Below, in pieces: positions 19,846 through 31,090 of a stretch of 64,000 bases of DNA. A program made the translations under genes and the position numbers. The notes beneath the pieces are model-generated. The model was not told the origin of the DNA. It saw nothing but the letters and a program-made list of their open reading frames with translations, and ran no database searches. Within the stretch, counting starts at the first letter, position 1. Every line of letters starts with the position of its first letter. The stretch is from Prasinococcaceae sp. CCMP 1430 (Eukaryota; Prasinodermophyta; Palmophyllophyceae; Prasinococcales; Prasinococcaceae), in contig RQSC01000025.1 in assembly GCA_013416795.1 (NCBI GenBank), forward strand, positions 346,328 through 410,327, read 5' to 3'.

Positions 19846-21003
19846 ATGACGAACGGCAGCGCCGCATTGGCTCAAGCTTACGTCGCGGGGGAAGAAGAGC
19901 CGTCAGGGCTCGAAGCGCTCCTCTCGGCAGACGGTCCTTGCCTGGGCCCGATCGCGATCGCCTGCGTCGTCTTCCTCGCCATTCACGTGTGGGCGCAGAG
20001 GGCATTTCCCGATTCGGACGCGTACACCAACACGGTGCGAGCGAGCGGGTGCGCCCTTGCGCGCATCCGTGCCAATGGAGCTTGCCCCTGACACCGCGCG
20101 CGCGTGCCTTCGCGCAACGCGCACGTTCGCAGGCGATCGGTCGCGGCGCTGCGGCGACAATCCTTTGCGTGATGGGTGCCATCGGTATGGCGGGCAACTC
20201 ACACCATGCTGGCCGCGGCTTCGTGCCCGTGGAAGGCACGGAGGTCGACCAGAGATACCTCGCGCTGCCGCAGAGGAGTGCGTGGGCGCGCGCGCGCTCG
20301 CACGCGCGTGAGCAGCGCTTGCACCTGCGTGCGGAAATGTGCGCGCATCCGTTCACCTGCTCTGACACTTGCCCTCTCGCCACAGTCGCGCTAGGTCACT
20401 TCGTGGCTGATCTTTTGTGGCTGGTGTACGCGAAGCAGCGATACGCGCAGGCGCCGCGCAAGGACTTGGTCGCTCACCACCTGCTGTGTCTGTTGGGGTA
20501 CACGTACATGATGGACACTCCGGGGGCGCTACTCGCCAGCACAGCAGTACGTGTGCGCTCTTGTGGGCTCTTGTGGGCGTGTCGCGCCGCGCGCCGCGCG
20601 CGTGCACGTGCCGGCACCGACTGACATATCACATACGCGACACAAACGGCCCCGGACTCCTATCCCTTAGATGACCGCCGAGCTGATGCCTGTGACGTCC
20701 TTTTTGGGTGCTCTTGGAAAGGCAACGGGCAACAAAATCCTTGTGCATGCGGCACCTGCCGGCCGCCTGGCGAGCCTGGTGCTCTGGCGCGTGCCCATGT
20801 GGAGCGTTATGGTGTATCACTGCATCAAGGCGCTCACGCAAGGCTCAACTGGCGAGATGCGCAGCATGCATATCATGGGCATCCTCCTGGGCGTGTCCAT
20901 TGTCAGCATGGACACGCACTGGACCAAAAAGTGCATCAAGCGCGTCGCCAGTGGCAAGGGGTGCGCAGTCCCTGCGCTAGAAATCAGGGCCAAGGTCGCG
21001 TAG
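19846..21003 (+). CDS. TLC-domain multipass membrane protein
   Basis: Four exons: 19846-20034, 20133-20277, 20386-20546, 20671-21003 (introns 98, 108 and 124 bp; donors GTGCGA, GTGCGT, GTACGT). Product 275 aa. Hydrophobic segments: IAIACVVFLAIHVWA, AAATILCVMGAIGMA, ALGHFVADLLWLVYA, LLCLLGYTYMMDTPGALLAS and LLGVSIVSM. The TLC core is seen in HFVADLLW plus RKDLVAHHLLCLLGY, with the paired histidines at about 142-143 typical of TRAM/LAG1/CLN8 and TLCD proteins. TLC proteins act in ER or plasma-membrane lipid sensing or ceramide chemistry. The Lag1 ceramide-synthase signature is not evident, so a TLCD/TMEM56-type member is more likely. Exon phases (0, 1, 0) all join without a stop. Confidence 0.75.
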
Positions 21004-21443
21004 GATGGCTGCGCGTACGAAACGCGCACGCTAGCAGATGCATTGCCGCCCCGTGGCAACAAGCCGTACATGGCGCTTCTGCACACGCACTGTCGATGGT
21101 ACCTGGTACGGCGAACAGCACCTGTGCTTGTGCTCCGATGTGTGTGTGTGTGTGTGTGTGCGTGTTTGTGTGCACTTCAAGGAAACGTAACGCGCGTGGT
21201 CACAGCTCGCGAGGACCATGCGCAGGTGTGCGGAGGCAGCAGCTACGTAAATTGTTGTGTTAACGAATGCAAAATTGACCCACATCCTCTACACATGAGG
21301 GTCGGTGCCATGTGCGTGCGCGGCACGCGCGCGCCCACGCACAAGCCGCGAGTGCGAACGCGGGCGTGCATATGCGCGCTCGAAGTCATTCCCGCTCTGT
21401 CTCGCGCACAGAAATGTCAAAGGACAAAGCGTGTGGTTCCTCG
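21004..21443. other. Convergent 3' region
   Basis: Tail-to-tail spacer between the TLC and MscS genes, less GC-rich than the genes. Contains the TG microsatellite at 21139-21160. No gene seen. Confidence 0.4.
21139..21160. repeat. (TG)11 microsatellite
   Basis: Pure TG dinucleotide run, followed by an imperfect CGTGTTTGTGTG tail. Confidence 0.9.
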
Positions 21444-23085
21444 TCACTGCCGTTGGGCTCCACTGCTGCCAACGCCGCGCGTATCGCTTGCGCTCCGACC
21501 TGCAGAGTTGTGCCCCCTCGAATTTCCGTCCGAGTCAACCTTCGTTGAACGCGTCTGCACGGCCTCAGCCGACCCGTGCAGTGTGCCTGCTTTGGTGGTC
21601 GCCATTCGCCTCTTGCCAGGGCCATCTTTGCGCTTGGCGACGAGCGCGGCAGCAGCACTGCGGCGCTGCTGCGCTGGCGTTGGCAGCGTGGCGAACTCCT
21701 TGCGAAGAAAGATGGCATTGGGGACATTGAGAATGGAGCCGCCGTCCTCGCCGTCGCAGCGAAGTGTGACAGTGCGCAGGTTCACGCTCTCGCATGTGGC
21801 CTCCACCCACTGGCCACCGACGCTCAGGCCGACGCGCCGCCCGGGTTGCACGACACCGCCCGCCACGAGCTGGAGGCCCGACACGACGTTAGCAGCGATG
21901 TCGCGCGTGGCGAAGGCCAACGAGCACCCCACGGGGATGACCATCGAGGAGATGCTCACACCCAGAACCGCAAGAGACATGACGCCGCCGCCCAGCATCG
22001 CGCCCATCTCCACCACGATGGTCGCCGGGACCACGTCAGCACGGCGCAGCAAGCCGCGGCGCGTGGCACGCGCCAGCAGATCCGACGCGCCGCGGCACAC
22101 CAGGTAGGACGCCCAGAGGATCACGCTCACAGACGCAATCTTGGGGAGCATGATTGAGACGTTCTGAGCAGCGCCCTTCGCGACTGCGAGCGCAACAGCG
22201 CGCGCCGCGTCGTGTGGCGTCCACCCACATTGTTCCGTGTGGAAGCGCGTCAGCGTCGCAGAAAGCGGGCATTGGGAATCGCCAATCCATGCACGCGCGG
22301 CAGGCGTGCCCTTCAGGCGCGGTCGCGAGCGCGCGCCTGAGGCGTCAGCTAGCTGGCGGCCACGCACCGAAGCCGAGGGAGATGAGCAGTGGCGCGAGCA
22401 GCGACAGGCTTGTCTGCGCGACCACCCACTGGCCGAGCGCCGCAGTTTGTGTCATCAGCATGGGCAGTACGACCGGCATGTTGACGATGGCAGCCGAGAC
22501 AGCCGTGAACTGGCGCGCGGTCGAAAACATGGGGTTCCTGAACGCCGCCACCACAAGTGCGCCCACGCGGCCGAAGACGCCGAGCGCGCGCCCCTTCTCC
22601 TCTGTGCTGCCCGCCCCCGCGCCCCTGCTGCCGTCGTCACCCCCGCCCTTCTCCCCATCGCTCCCATCTTGGGCCAGGCCGCCTCCAGCGGCCGAGTCCT
22701 CGCGCTCAGTCTCACTGTCGACAGGTCCTCTCGCCCCCTCGCCCTCCTCGCCCCCAGCCGTGAGTGCATCCACCTTTGCGATCGCCGCCTCGGCCTCGTG
22801 TGCGGCCTCGTGCGCGCCGGCGTCCTCGCCGCCCGCCCGTTCGTGCTTGCTCTCGTCCACCACGCGGCCCTCGGCCTCGGTGCCGCAGTCGCCTGTACGT
22901 GCCTCGTCGGCGCCCCTCTCAGCATCGTTCTGGCGGTAGCACCGGAGTACCCCCGCGGCCGCGCTGCCGGGCATGGGAGTGTGGCGGCACGGCTGCCGCG
23001 ACAGCCGCCGTGGCAGTGCCCCGCGCGCCGTCCAAGGAGCGCGCACGTGAGCGCGGCCCTGCAGCGTCGCGCCCGTCGCGCTCAT
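21444..23085 (-). CDS. MscS-type mechanosensitive channel with N-terminal leader
   Basis: Exons 22368-23085 and 21444-22183; the intron of 184 bp has donor GTGCGT and acceptor GCAG, phase 1. Product 485 aa. The N-terminus (MSATGATLQGRAHVRAPWTA) is Arg/Ala-rich and could target an organelle. An acidic, Glu/Ala-rich disordered segment follows. Membrane spans include FTAVSAAIVNMPVVLPML, SLSLLAPLLISL, SVSVILWASYLVCRG and VEMGAMLGGGVMSLAVLGVS. The MscS pore helix and beta domain are clear: PVGCSLAFATRDIAANVVSG, VQPGRRVGLSVGG, LRTVTLRCDG and ILNVPNAIF. Role: tension-gated ion release, in plants often plastid or plasma membrane. An alternative 31-bp intron (22337-22367) also preserves frame. Confidence 0.75.
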
Positions 23086-24971
23086 GGTCGCTGTCGCGCG
23101 CTCTGCCTCGCACGCAAGCCGCGGCTGGCCGGCGGACGGGCGGGCGAGTATGCAGGTGTGTGCGTCTCCGGGTGGCGAGGCGCTTGCCTCGCGCACCTGC
23201 CCCGCGCGCGCTGTGTGGCACCCCGGCTCGCCTGCGCGCACGGGTGGTAGCTGCCGCCGCAGGTCCTTTCGGCCGTGGCGTTGCAGGAGCAGCGCCTGCC
23301 GCGCCCCCGCCCCCTGCGCGAGGGCTTGCCGTGGGGTGCAGGCGTGCGGCGGTGGATAAGCGCCGGGCGACACACCCTCGAGAACATGTCGCCCGACCCG
23401 CGCTGCGACGCGCACTTCGCGGAGTTTTGCCGCAGCCGAATCCCTTCCGCAAAGTCGGCCCGCCGGCCTGCGGAAACGCACCCGAGACACCGCCCGTTCC
23501 CGCGGAGCGCCGCCGGACGAAATCCCGCCAGACTTCGGGTGCTTGGAGCTTGGGGTTGCCTTGGCAAAGCGAAGGTTCGAACGAACGAATGGGACCCTGG
23601 GCGCGCGCTGTTTAGGGTAATGTAAGAGGGTTTATAGCCTGTTTTTGAACCTGGTGCTGGGGAAGGGGGGGGAAGAGAGGGGGGGGGAAGGAGTGGAGTG
23701 GCGGGGTGGTCACTTCGAGGACTAGAGGCAGGGCCTCGCGCGGCGGCGCGCGGTGCGCGCCGCCGCTGGGCGACTGGGGGATGGCGAGCGCGGGCGCGGA
23801 CCCCGCGATTTGAGGATGTCCACACACGGCGTGAGGCGAGGCAGCAGCGGCTGGTGCGGCGCCCCGCGGCGCCCCGCGGCGCGCGCGCGCGCGCGAATCT
23901 CGCGGTGGGGACAGCTGCACACAAAAAACAGCCAATTCAACGCAAAATCAAAAATGGCGTGCGACACTCCTCGCACGACCGAACCGAGTCGACCGACTCG
24001 CCGAACAATTGGAAGAGAGGATGGCAGGAGGCACAGCGCGAGGGATTTGCAATGCACTCGCAGGCTGGCCGGAATTAAGAAGCTTCGTACAGTACTTTGC
24101 GTGTTGGTTCGTGGCTGGTTGGGTGGTGTCAAACTACTTGCAAATTCGGAATCTCATTTGAATCAACCAATGGAACCTTCGTACCCCTGATGTAAAAAAG
24201 CCATCCAGCCAGACACTCGGTCAGTCGGCCAGCAGAAGAAGCCGGAACGGACGGCGCGCGGCGCGAGCGCGCGCGGCGGCAAGGCAAAATATCCGGCCGC
24301 GGAGGTGGGGGAACGCACCCGGCCGGCCTTAGGGCGGCGCAGCAGGGCGGGGTGCTACCAAGGTAGACGCCACCGCCGCGTGGCCCGCAAAACAAACCAA
24401 CCAGTCGTCCGCCGATTGACAATGGAGAGTTCCGCGGAAATTTGCCGGAAACACAAGGTTGGCACAGGGTGCCAGCGGCTGGTTCTAATCCTGCCTCTGA
24501 GGTAGCAACCAACCAACACTTGGGTTGGTTGTGGACTTGGCTCGGGTGAAGACAGCGGGGTCTGTCATCAGGAACCGGTTTTGGCAGTGTGCCGTGCACG
24601 CGCCGTGTCCTCCCGTGACGTGGCGCGCGCACGCACGCTCCTCCCGCTACTACCTACTGCACCCCCCCGCCCGGCCGGAGGACCGGCAAAGCTCCTGTCA
24701 AGCACAGACGGGGTCCATCGACTCCCTTGCTTCGCGAGCCGCGGATCCCCGCCGGGGTTCCTGCATTTATTCGAGGTTTGGCAGCATTCGTTGTGGATAG
24801 ACCGGCCTGGGTCACGCAGGTGGTTCCTGGCGGCGCCGCCGCCGATGGCTGCCGCCGCAGCGCGGGGTCGCGGCAGCGCCGCGCCAACGGCAGCGGCGGC
24901 CCGCAGGGGGGTCACAGCGCATGCAGCGCGGGCGGCCGGCCACCCACCGCGCACAAGGGGCTTACGCACTC
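23086..24971. other. Long divergent intergenic region
   Basis: 1.9 kb between the MscS and MsrB-like starts. A lower-GC part (about 23900-24570) carries an 11-bp perfect tRNA B-box pattern, GGTTCTAATCC at 24480-24490, without a complete tRNA around it. Several short frames (for example 23275-23625) are open but show no family features. MscS 5' exons could extend in here. Confidence 0.35.
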
Positions 24972-25749
24972 ATGCTCGCGTGCGCCACACTCTGCGCAGC
25001 CCGCGCCGCAGCCGCACCCATCAGGCCCACACCGTTCGCTCGCGCCACCCGCTCCACCAAGACGGCAACCCCTTCGTGCTCCCTCCGCATGGGCACCACC
25101 GCGAGCGCCCCTGATGGTCTCAGCGATGGCTGCAAAGGCGCGCCCGTGATGCCTGGACAGAAGGTGCGCCTACACTGCGCTCCCCCCCTGCTGCTCGTCT
25201 CTGTCTTGAAGCTCTCTGACCCCCACGACCACGCTCCCTTGCACGCAACCAACCCCACGCCCAAACATCCAGCTGCCGCTGGTCGGAGACGAGAGCATTA
25301 TGAGCAAGAAGGCGCACGGTACCACCGACCGGCCGGTGCAGCAGGGTCTGCGCTGGGGCTGCTCGCAGCAGACCGCAGACAAGATCGTGTCCTTCAACCG
25401 TCACTACGCGGAGCACAGCGGGTACTGGCTGACGACGAACTTCCTTGAGGAGGAACCGGCCGCGTCGGGCGAGCCTATCACCTTCCGCGACTCCGTGACG
25501 GGCGCGCCGCTCTTCCGTGCGCCCATCGGCCGCTCCTGGGACGCCTTCGTGACCGAGTCCCGCCAGCACGGTTGGCCGTCTTTCCGAGACGAAGAAGTCG
25601 TGTGGGATAATGTGCGCGTGCTGCGCGACGGCGAGGCCGTGTCCGTGACAGGCTCACACCTCGGCCACAACCTGCCTGACCGCACCGGGAACCGCTACTG
25701 CATCAACTTGGTGAGCGTCGCGGGCAACGAGCCCGTTGCCGAGGAATAG
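24972..25749 (+). CDS. MsrB (SelR)-fold protein lacking zinc-binding cysteines
   Basis: Exons 24972-25163 and 25273-25749; intron 109 bp, donor GTGCGC, acceptor CCAG, phase 0. Product 222 aa. The leader MLACATLCAARAAAAPIRP looks like a signal or transit peptide; an in-frame ATG at 24921 is possible. The C-terminal half shows the methionine-R-sulfoxide reductase B fold: GAPLF at 141-145, GWPSF at 164-168, GSHLGHNLPD at 191-200 and RYCIN at 205-209, with the catalytic-type Cys at about 207. The two CxxC pairs that bind zinc in most MsrB proteins are absent (DSVTGAPLF and VSVTGSHLGH stand in their place). Role: probably reduction of methionine-R-sulfoxide or a related oxidised substrate; activity is inferred, not shown. 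Confidence 0.75.
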
Positions 25750-25795
25750 AATAGCGCGGCCCAGCTTGGGACGCAGGGGGCGCCCCACTCGCGGG

Positions 25796-25800
25796 TGTAA
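25796..25800 (+). terminator. Putative poly(A) signal TGTAA (MsrB-like gene)
   Basis: TGTAA 47 nt after the stop codon at 25749. Confidence 0.5.
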
Positions 25801-25964
25801 TGAGAGTGGTGTTATCATGCATTGCCTGCACATCTTCGCCGACCGATCGTTATCATCGCCCGCGCGCGCGGCGCGCGCGCTTGGGGGGTGGATGCTTCGA
25901 GGCGCGCGCGCACGCCTCGCGCGTGTACCGCCCCCAAACTTCCCAAAAAATCGCAGCCACATCT

Positions 25965-25969
25965 TTACA
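25965..25969 (-). terminator. Putative poly(A) signal TGTAA (NAD kinase gene)
   Basis: TGTAA on the minus strand, 107 nt past the stop at 26076. Confidence 0.5.
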
Positions 25970-26075
25970 ACCCGGCACGTGTGCGTGAGCTTGAAACGGG
26001 GCCCGACGCTGGCCTGCCCCACTCAGACGTTGACCCACCCCCACTCCAAGTGCGTCGCTGCCGCGGCACCCGGTC

Positions 26076-27802
26076 TCATGCCCGCGGGGTGGGTTTAGTG
26101 GGCACCGCGGGCGCCCACGGGGCGGTGCTACCCCCTGCGCTGCCTTGGCCGTTGCCGCTGCTGTCGTCACCCGCGATGTTGTCGTCGTCGTCGGGTCGCC
26201 GGGTCGGCAGCGTGTTGCCGAGCTGGTCTATGCGATCGTTCCAGTTGAGGCAGCGCGTGAGGCTGGCGACCCAGTCGTCGGTCTGATCCTTCTTGTTGAT
26301 GGTAGGCAGCGGGTGCGCAGACATGCGTATGGTGACCGAGTCGCCGCGCTGCAGCTGCTGCCGCTTCTTGCCATCAAAGCACACCCACGCCGTGTCCCGC
26401 GCGTCGTCCGGCACGCGCAGCTCGAGCTCGGCGGAGTCGGGCAGCACCACTGGGCGGAAGCTCAGCGAGTGGGGGCAGATGGGCGTGAAGAGGATGGCGG
26501 GCACAGAGGGATGCACCATGGAGCCACCGGCGCTCACGCTGTACGCCGTGCTGCCCGTCGGCGTCGACACAATGACGCCGTCCGCCTGCACCTTGGTGAT
26601 GAGCCTGCCGCGCTCATAGCACTCAATCTTGGACAGGTAAGGGTTGGAGCCTCGGTCCACAACGACCTCCTGCTTGCCCGTGGCCACGCGTGTTGGCGCG
26701 CGCAGGCGTGCGCGGGGGCATGGGAGGGCAGCGGGCGAGCGCCGAACGCACGCGGTGAGCGGGCGAACGAGCGGCAGCGGCAGCACGCGCGGCAAGGGGT
26801 ACGCACGATGCGCGCACGCACATTAAGTACGCTGTATGTCTTGCCCGGGAGGCGCTTGCCCTTCCGCAGTATCTCGCAGTGCAGGCGCATCCGAAGGGTG
26901 ATATACACGGGCTCGTTGTGCTGCGCCGCGCTGATGAGGCGAGTGAGGTGCCAGGTGTGATCGGCGAAGCTGTGGTTGGCGAGGAAGCCGAGCGAACCGA
27001 GATTGAACGAGACGATCGGTGGCGCCGCACCCGTGAAGAGGCCGCTGGCATGCAGGATGACTCCGTCGCCCCCTAGGCACAGCACGAAGTCCACGCGGCG
27101 GTGCAACGATGCTGCCTCCACCTGTGGGGCGAAGGTCTCGAGGAAGGGCAACGAGTTGTGCAGCGCTTTGAAGTCCGCCCACTCCACTATTACGCGCATG
27201 CCGTGCTCCGAGTGCAGCCACAGCGCCATTTCGTATAGCTCAGGCAGCAGCTGCGGTCCCAACTTCTTCAGGATGAGCACGCTGCAAGGCTTCGTCTTCC
27301 AGTAGAAGAGGTTCTGCTGTGTGGTTGGCGAGCTGAACTCGATGCTGTTGCCGCACACGCGCTCGTTGCCCACGAAGCCGTCCGTGCGGATGACGCACAC
27401 CTCGGCCCGGCCGTCCTCACCCTCAGCTTCGTTCACGTCAGGTGGCCCGGGGGCGGTCTGAGTCTGGCCTGCTGTGACTGCGCCGCTCGTTCCCGGTGAC
27501 TGGCCACCGGTGGACGTGGGAACCTGCACGATCTCGTACGAGCCGCACTTATCGTCGTCCAAGACCAAGCACTCCGGGTCGTCGGCGAGCTCCTCAAAGC
27601 CTTCGTTTGATGGCCAAGCCCCCTTGCTCGCGTCGTCATCCCCGCCCCCTTTCGCTGCTGCTGCGCGCACTGCCCGACTCCTCCGGGCGTTCGCGGAATA
27701 CGGCCGCCTTGCCTCCGGTCCTCGCTGCCGCGAGGCCATCGCCACAGGCGCGCGACGCGCGCCCGCGCGCGCGCCTGCTTGCCCTACCACCAGCGCATCC
27801 AT
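26076..27802 (-). CDS. NADK: NAD kinase
   Basis: Exons 26822-27802 and 26076-26669; the intron of 152 bp has donor GTGCGT and acceptor GCAG, phase 0. Product 524 aa from [10 protein letters not shown]. The first 60 residues are Arg/Ala-rich and may target an organelle. NAD kinase landmarks in order: [20 protein letters not shown], the GGDG nucleotide site (about residue 244, CLGGDGVIL), [21 protein letters not shown], then across the splice [24 protein letters not shown] and [15 protein letters not shown]. It phosphorylates NAD to NADP using ATP. The closest pattern is plant/animal NADK rather than bacterial. The tail is Asp/Gly/Pro-rich and disordered. The splice rebuilds the conserved LN-EVVVDRG block precisely. 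Confidence 0.92.
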
Positions 27803-28012
27803 GGTTGGGGCCCGCGCTGGCGCTTCGCGTTGCCTCGAGGCGCTCCGCCGCGGAGCCCCGACCCGGCCCACCCCACACACAACGGTTGCCCTCCCTTCGT
27901 GCTCACAGCGCGCTCGAGCGCTGCAGCGTGCACCCCCACCTGCCCACCCCCCAGCCACCGCAGCTGCGGGGAAGGCCGCTTCTTTCCCCGCAGTGCACTC
28001 GCTTCCGCTCCC

Positions 28013-28095
<83 letters not shown>

Positions 28096-28849
28096 NGCGC
28101 GTCGGCGGTGATGAGCGCGCGCACCGTCCAAGTCGCGGCCCCAGCCGCGCACCCGCGCGGCCGGACGGCCGGCCGCGGCGCGCGCGCCGACCGAGCCGCG
28201 AGACGGAACCCAGCCAGACCAGCCAGGCCCCCGGGCCAGCTGACTCCAGCCACCCCCAGGCAGCCTCCAGCCAGCCAGCCAGCTGGTCTGCTGACTGAGA
28301 GAGGCCGCGCCCGGCCGGCAGCCAGCCGGCCTCTGCGAGCGCCTCGGCTGAAGACGCGCACAGCCTGAAAGAGTCGCGACGAGTCAACTAGTACCATCAG
28401 ATCGTACTACTACAGCATAGCTCTGCCTGTTGTTGTTGTTTGTGGCGGGTGTCGTGCACCTCGCGGTCGGATGTAGAATGGGATGAAAAAGCATGAGGAG
28501 TGGAGAGCGCAGCAAGCGTCCAGTCCGCGCACACCTACTACAGTAGGTAGCTACTGTGGATGAGGAATTGGAATTCGAGTGAGATGTGTGCACGTACGTG
28601 CGGCTGGGGAGGCAGCCGGCGCGTCCGTGGCCGGCTCGGACGCGTGCGTGCGCGGGTGGGCCGCCGGGCGTCGACGCGGGGGGGTGCGCANTGCTGCTGC
28701 CTGGGTGAGAGCGGACCGGGGGGGGAGGCTGACTGACCAGGGTCTGCACGCGCGCGGCGGCGGCGAGTACGTGCGGCGCCAGTGGCAGCGCGCGCGCGGC
28801 AGGGCTGGTGGGGTGGGGGGCACGCCTTCGCGCGCAGCGCGCGGCGCGG
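27803..28849. other. Divergent intergenic region with poly-C gap and N
   Basis: Spacer between NAD kinase and the TauE-type gene. Holds the long C run, an N at 28096 and another N at 28691, so sequence is missing or uncertain. Long poly-Pro and poly-Gly frames across the C run are artefacts. Confidence 0.4.
28014..28096. repeat. C homopolymer of about 82 nt ending in an N
   Basis: Uninterrupted C run directly followed by N. Probably a sequencing or scaffolding limit; true length unknown. Confidence 0.85.
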
Positions 28850-29913
28850 ATGGCGGTCTCCATGGGGCATCGAAATCGGCGAGGCCCAGGGGGGGGGTAT
28901 CCCAGGCGGCAGGCGGGAGCGCAGCTGGCGCGGGTGGCCCGGCACCACAGGCACTCCGCGGAGGCACTGAGGCCCAGTGGGCGCTCGCGGACAAGCTCGC
29001 CGCGCCGGTCGGCTTCGCGGCGGGCGTGTTTGGCAGCGTGGTGGGCGTCGGGGGTGGTACAATCATCGTGCCTGCGCTCACATCTTGCGCGGGCGTGGCA
29101 CAGAAGGTAATCAGCGGCACGAGCCTGGTGGCCGTGCTCGCGACGAGCGCTGCGAGCAGCGCCGCGTATGCCACGAACGGGCTCATCGACACCAAGGTGC
29201 GTTGCGCTCCACGCGGGCGTGCAGGGCGTGGCACCATCTCCGCGCTTGTGCTTCGGACCGCAAAGATTGCTTTCGTGGGCTTTGCTCACGGCTGCACGGA
29301 GCTGACCCGGCGCGCGCCGCGTGCCTTGCCTGCGGGCGCGCCTCCTCCTGCTCCTCAACAGGCCGCTGCCATCGTGGCAGCAACGGCGCTACTCAGCGCG
29401 AGCTTCGGCGCGCGCGCAACAGCCACGCTCTCCACACAGCAGCTCAAGCGTTTCCTTGGCTTCTTCCTGGTGAGCGTCGCCCCGCTGATTCCCCTAAAGA
29501 AAGCCATCTACCAAGGTCGAAAAGACGAGGCGGTCGTTACGGGTGAGCTCGATGCGGCACGGGCATGCGTGCTCGCTGCGACGGGCGCCGTGGCGGGCTT
29601 CGCGAGCGGCCTACTGGGCATCGGCGGCGGCACAATCGTCACCCCATTGCTCGCGTTGACGACCGACCTGCCACAGGCTGGCGCCGTCGCGACCTCACTC
29701 GCAGCGATGTTCCTGCCGAGCTGCGTGGCCCTTGCGACACACGCTTCCTTGGGCAACGTGCGCTGGCGCATGGGCGCTTTCCTGGCGATGGGCACAGCGC
29801 TCGGCGCGGGGGTCGGCAGCCGGGCAGCATTGAGCGCCCCGGACGGGGCGCTCGAGGGTGTGTTCGCCCTGGGCATGGCCTTTCTAGGCGCGCGCACGCT
29901 CAAGTGGGTGTGA
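28850..29913 (+). CDS. TauE/SafE-family membrane transporter
   Basis: Two exons ending at 29196 and starting at 29362; the 165-bp intron (donor GTGCGT, acceptor ACAG) is a multiple of three and stop-free. The conserved protein begins around 28978. Two TauE repeats are visible: GFAAGVFGSVVGVGGGTIIV and GFASGLLGIGGGTIVTPLLA, each with the GGGTI-P motif, plus several other membrane spans (FLGFFLVSVAPLIPL, LAMGTALGAGVGS). The family exports sulfite, sulfoacetate or other small anions. The 5' end is uncertain. The ATG at 28850 is one frame off but would join if the nine-G run near 28890 is one base wrong. Upstream frame to 28579 is open but starts with GTG and contains an N. Confidence 0.75.
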
Positions 29914-31090
29914 GGGGGCGCGCCCCCGTCACCGCGCGGCCGCCGATCACTTGTGCTGATGGTATGCCTCACTCAAACACATGGACGGCCGGCCCCCATA
30001 ATTATTCGGCCTTGTCGTCGATTTTCCTGCCAGAGCCGAACCCGCCGCCGCACCGCGCCTGCGACTGCACCCCCCCCACATACAGACCCCCCCCCCCAAA
30101 AATTGGTATCGTGGTTTTCCTACTCAAGTTCGTACTGTACAGTGTACTGTTCGACGCAGCTTGATTGATGGGCATGTTCCTCGTCGTGCGGGCCATGTGG
30201 TCAGCATTGCGCGCCCGCGCCCTCCGCCGCTGCCCCTCTCCCCCCCCCCCCCTCTCCTCTGCCCTCCCGCCTGGCTGGCGGTGCCCCCCCGGCGCGCCGT
30301 TGGTCAGCCCGCGTCGATTCCTGGCCCACCGCGGGCGAAGCGCCTTTTCCCGCCGCGGACCCCGCACGATCGTCGGCCGGCCGGCCGGCGATTTCCCCCT
30401 TGGCTGGCTTGGGTCCTGTCCGCCCCTGGACTGATTGGATTTCCGTTTCCATTCGTCTGCTCGTGCGTCTGTCGGTCGGTCTCGGTCTCGGTTTCGTTCT
30501 GGATCTCGATCTCGATCTGTGGCTGTGTGTGTGTCTGTGGCTGCGACGCGGCGCGCGGCGCGCGCTCGGCCGGAGCGAGCGGCTGCCGCGGCGGCGATCG
30601 GTCGGTNCGCGAGGATGGCGATGTAGTCGAATGAGCGCGCGCGCACAGGCACGCGCGCAGGCGCGCTCGTCGCACAGGCACACGCACGCACGCTTGCACG
30701 CATGGTCGCACACACACCTCCCTCACCCCCCAGTCGAGCACGAATGCGACGGCGCCCGAGAACTCAGCGCGAGAGAGCTGCCGCCGCGCAGGGGTGCCGG
30801 GCGCGCCGCTTGCGCTTGCGGGGAGGCCAAGGCGGCGGGTCCACGCAAGTGGCGTTGCGCGGCGGTGCGTGCCCGTGCGCCCGCGCCGCCCTGCGAACCG
30901 CGCTGCGCACCGTCGCTCTGAGAAACCCTAGCGGGCGTACTGAATTCGCGCCGGGGAGGTTGCGAGGCGTGCGCAACCGTCGCGGGTGCAGCCGGCGGTG
31001 GTGCGCCAGCCGCGGAAGAGGCCTATCATCTTGACGAGGATCCGACTGACCCTAGCCCCTACGCGCAGGTCTCACGCGGCGCGTGCAGTC
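29914..31090. other. Intergenic region with N gap
   Basis: About 1.2 kb between the TauE-type and MetH genes, with an N at 30607. Contains C/G runs, a self-complementary AGTACA/TGTACT cluster near 30129-30150 and CT/GT-rich stretches. A short minus-strand frame ends near 30002 with a protein-like tail (GFGSGRKIDDKAE) but cannot be linked to a gene. Confidence 0.35.

Larger units (their letters stand above)
25750..26075. other. Convergent 3' region
   Basis: Tail-to-tail spacer between the MsrB-like and NAD kinase genes, with a TGTAA for each gene (listed separately). Nothing coding seen. Confidence 0.4.

Noticed and set aside
23275-23625. Small plus-strand frame followed by a TGTAA at about 23619
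   Set aside because: No family pattern, overlaps the MscS upstream region, start ambiguous; not enough to call.
24129-24632. Minus-strand 167-codon frame
   Set aside because: No recognisable motifs; lies in lower-GC non-coding DNA with the B-box-like sequence.
27474-28368. Poly-Pro and poly-Gly frames across the C run
   Set aside because: Products of the homopolymer and the N gap; the left part is antisense to NAD kinase.
30986-31090. Upstream extension of methionine synthase
   Set aside because: Frame is open but has no ATG before 31091; likely 5' UTR.
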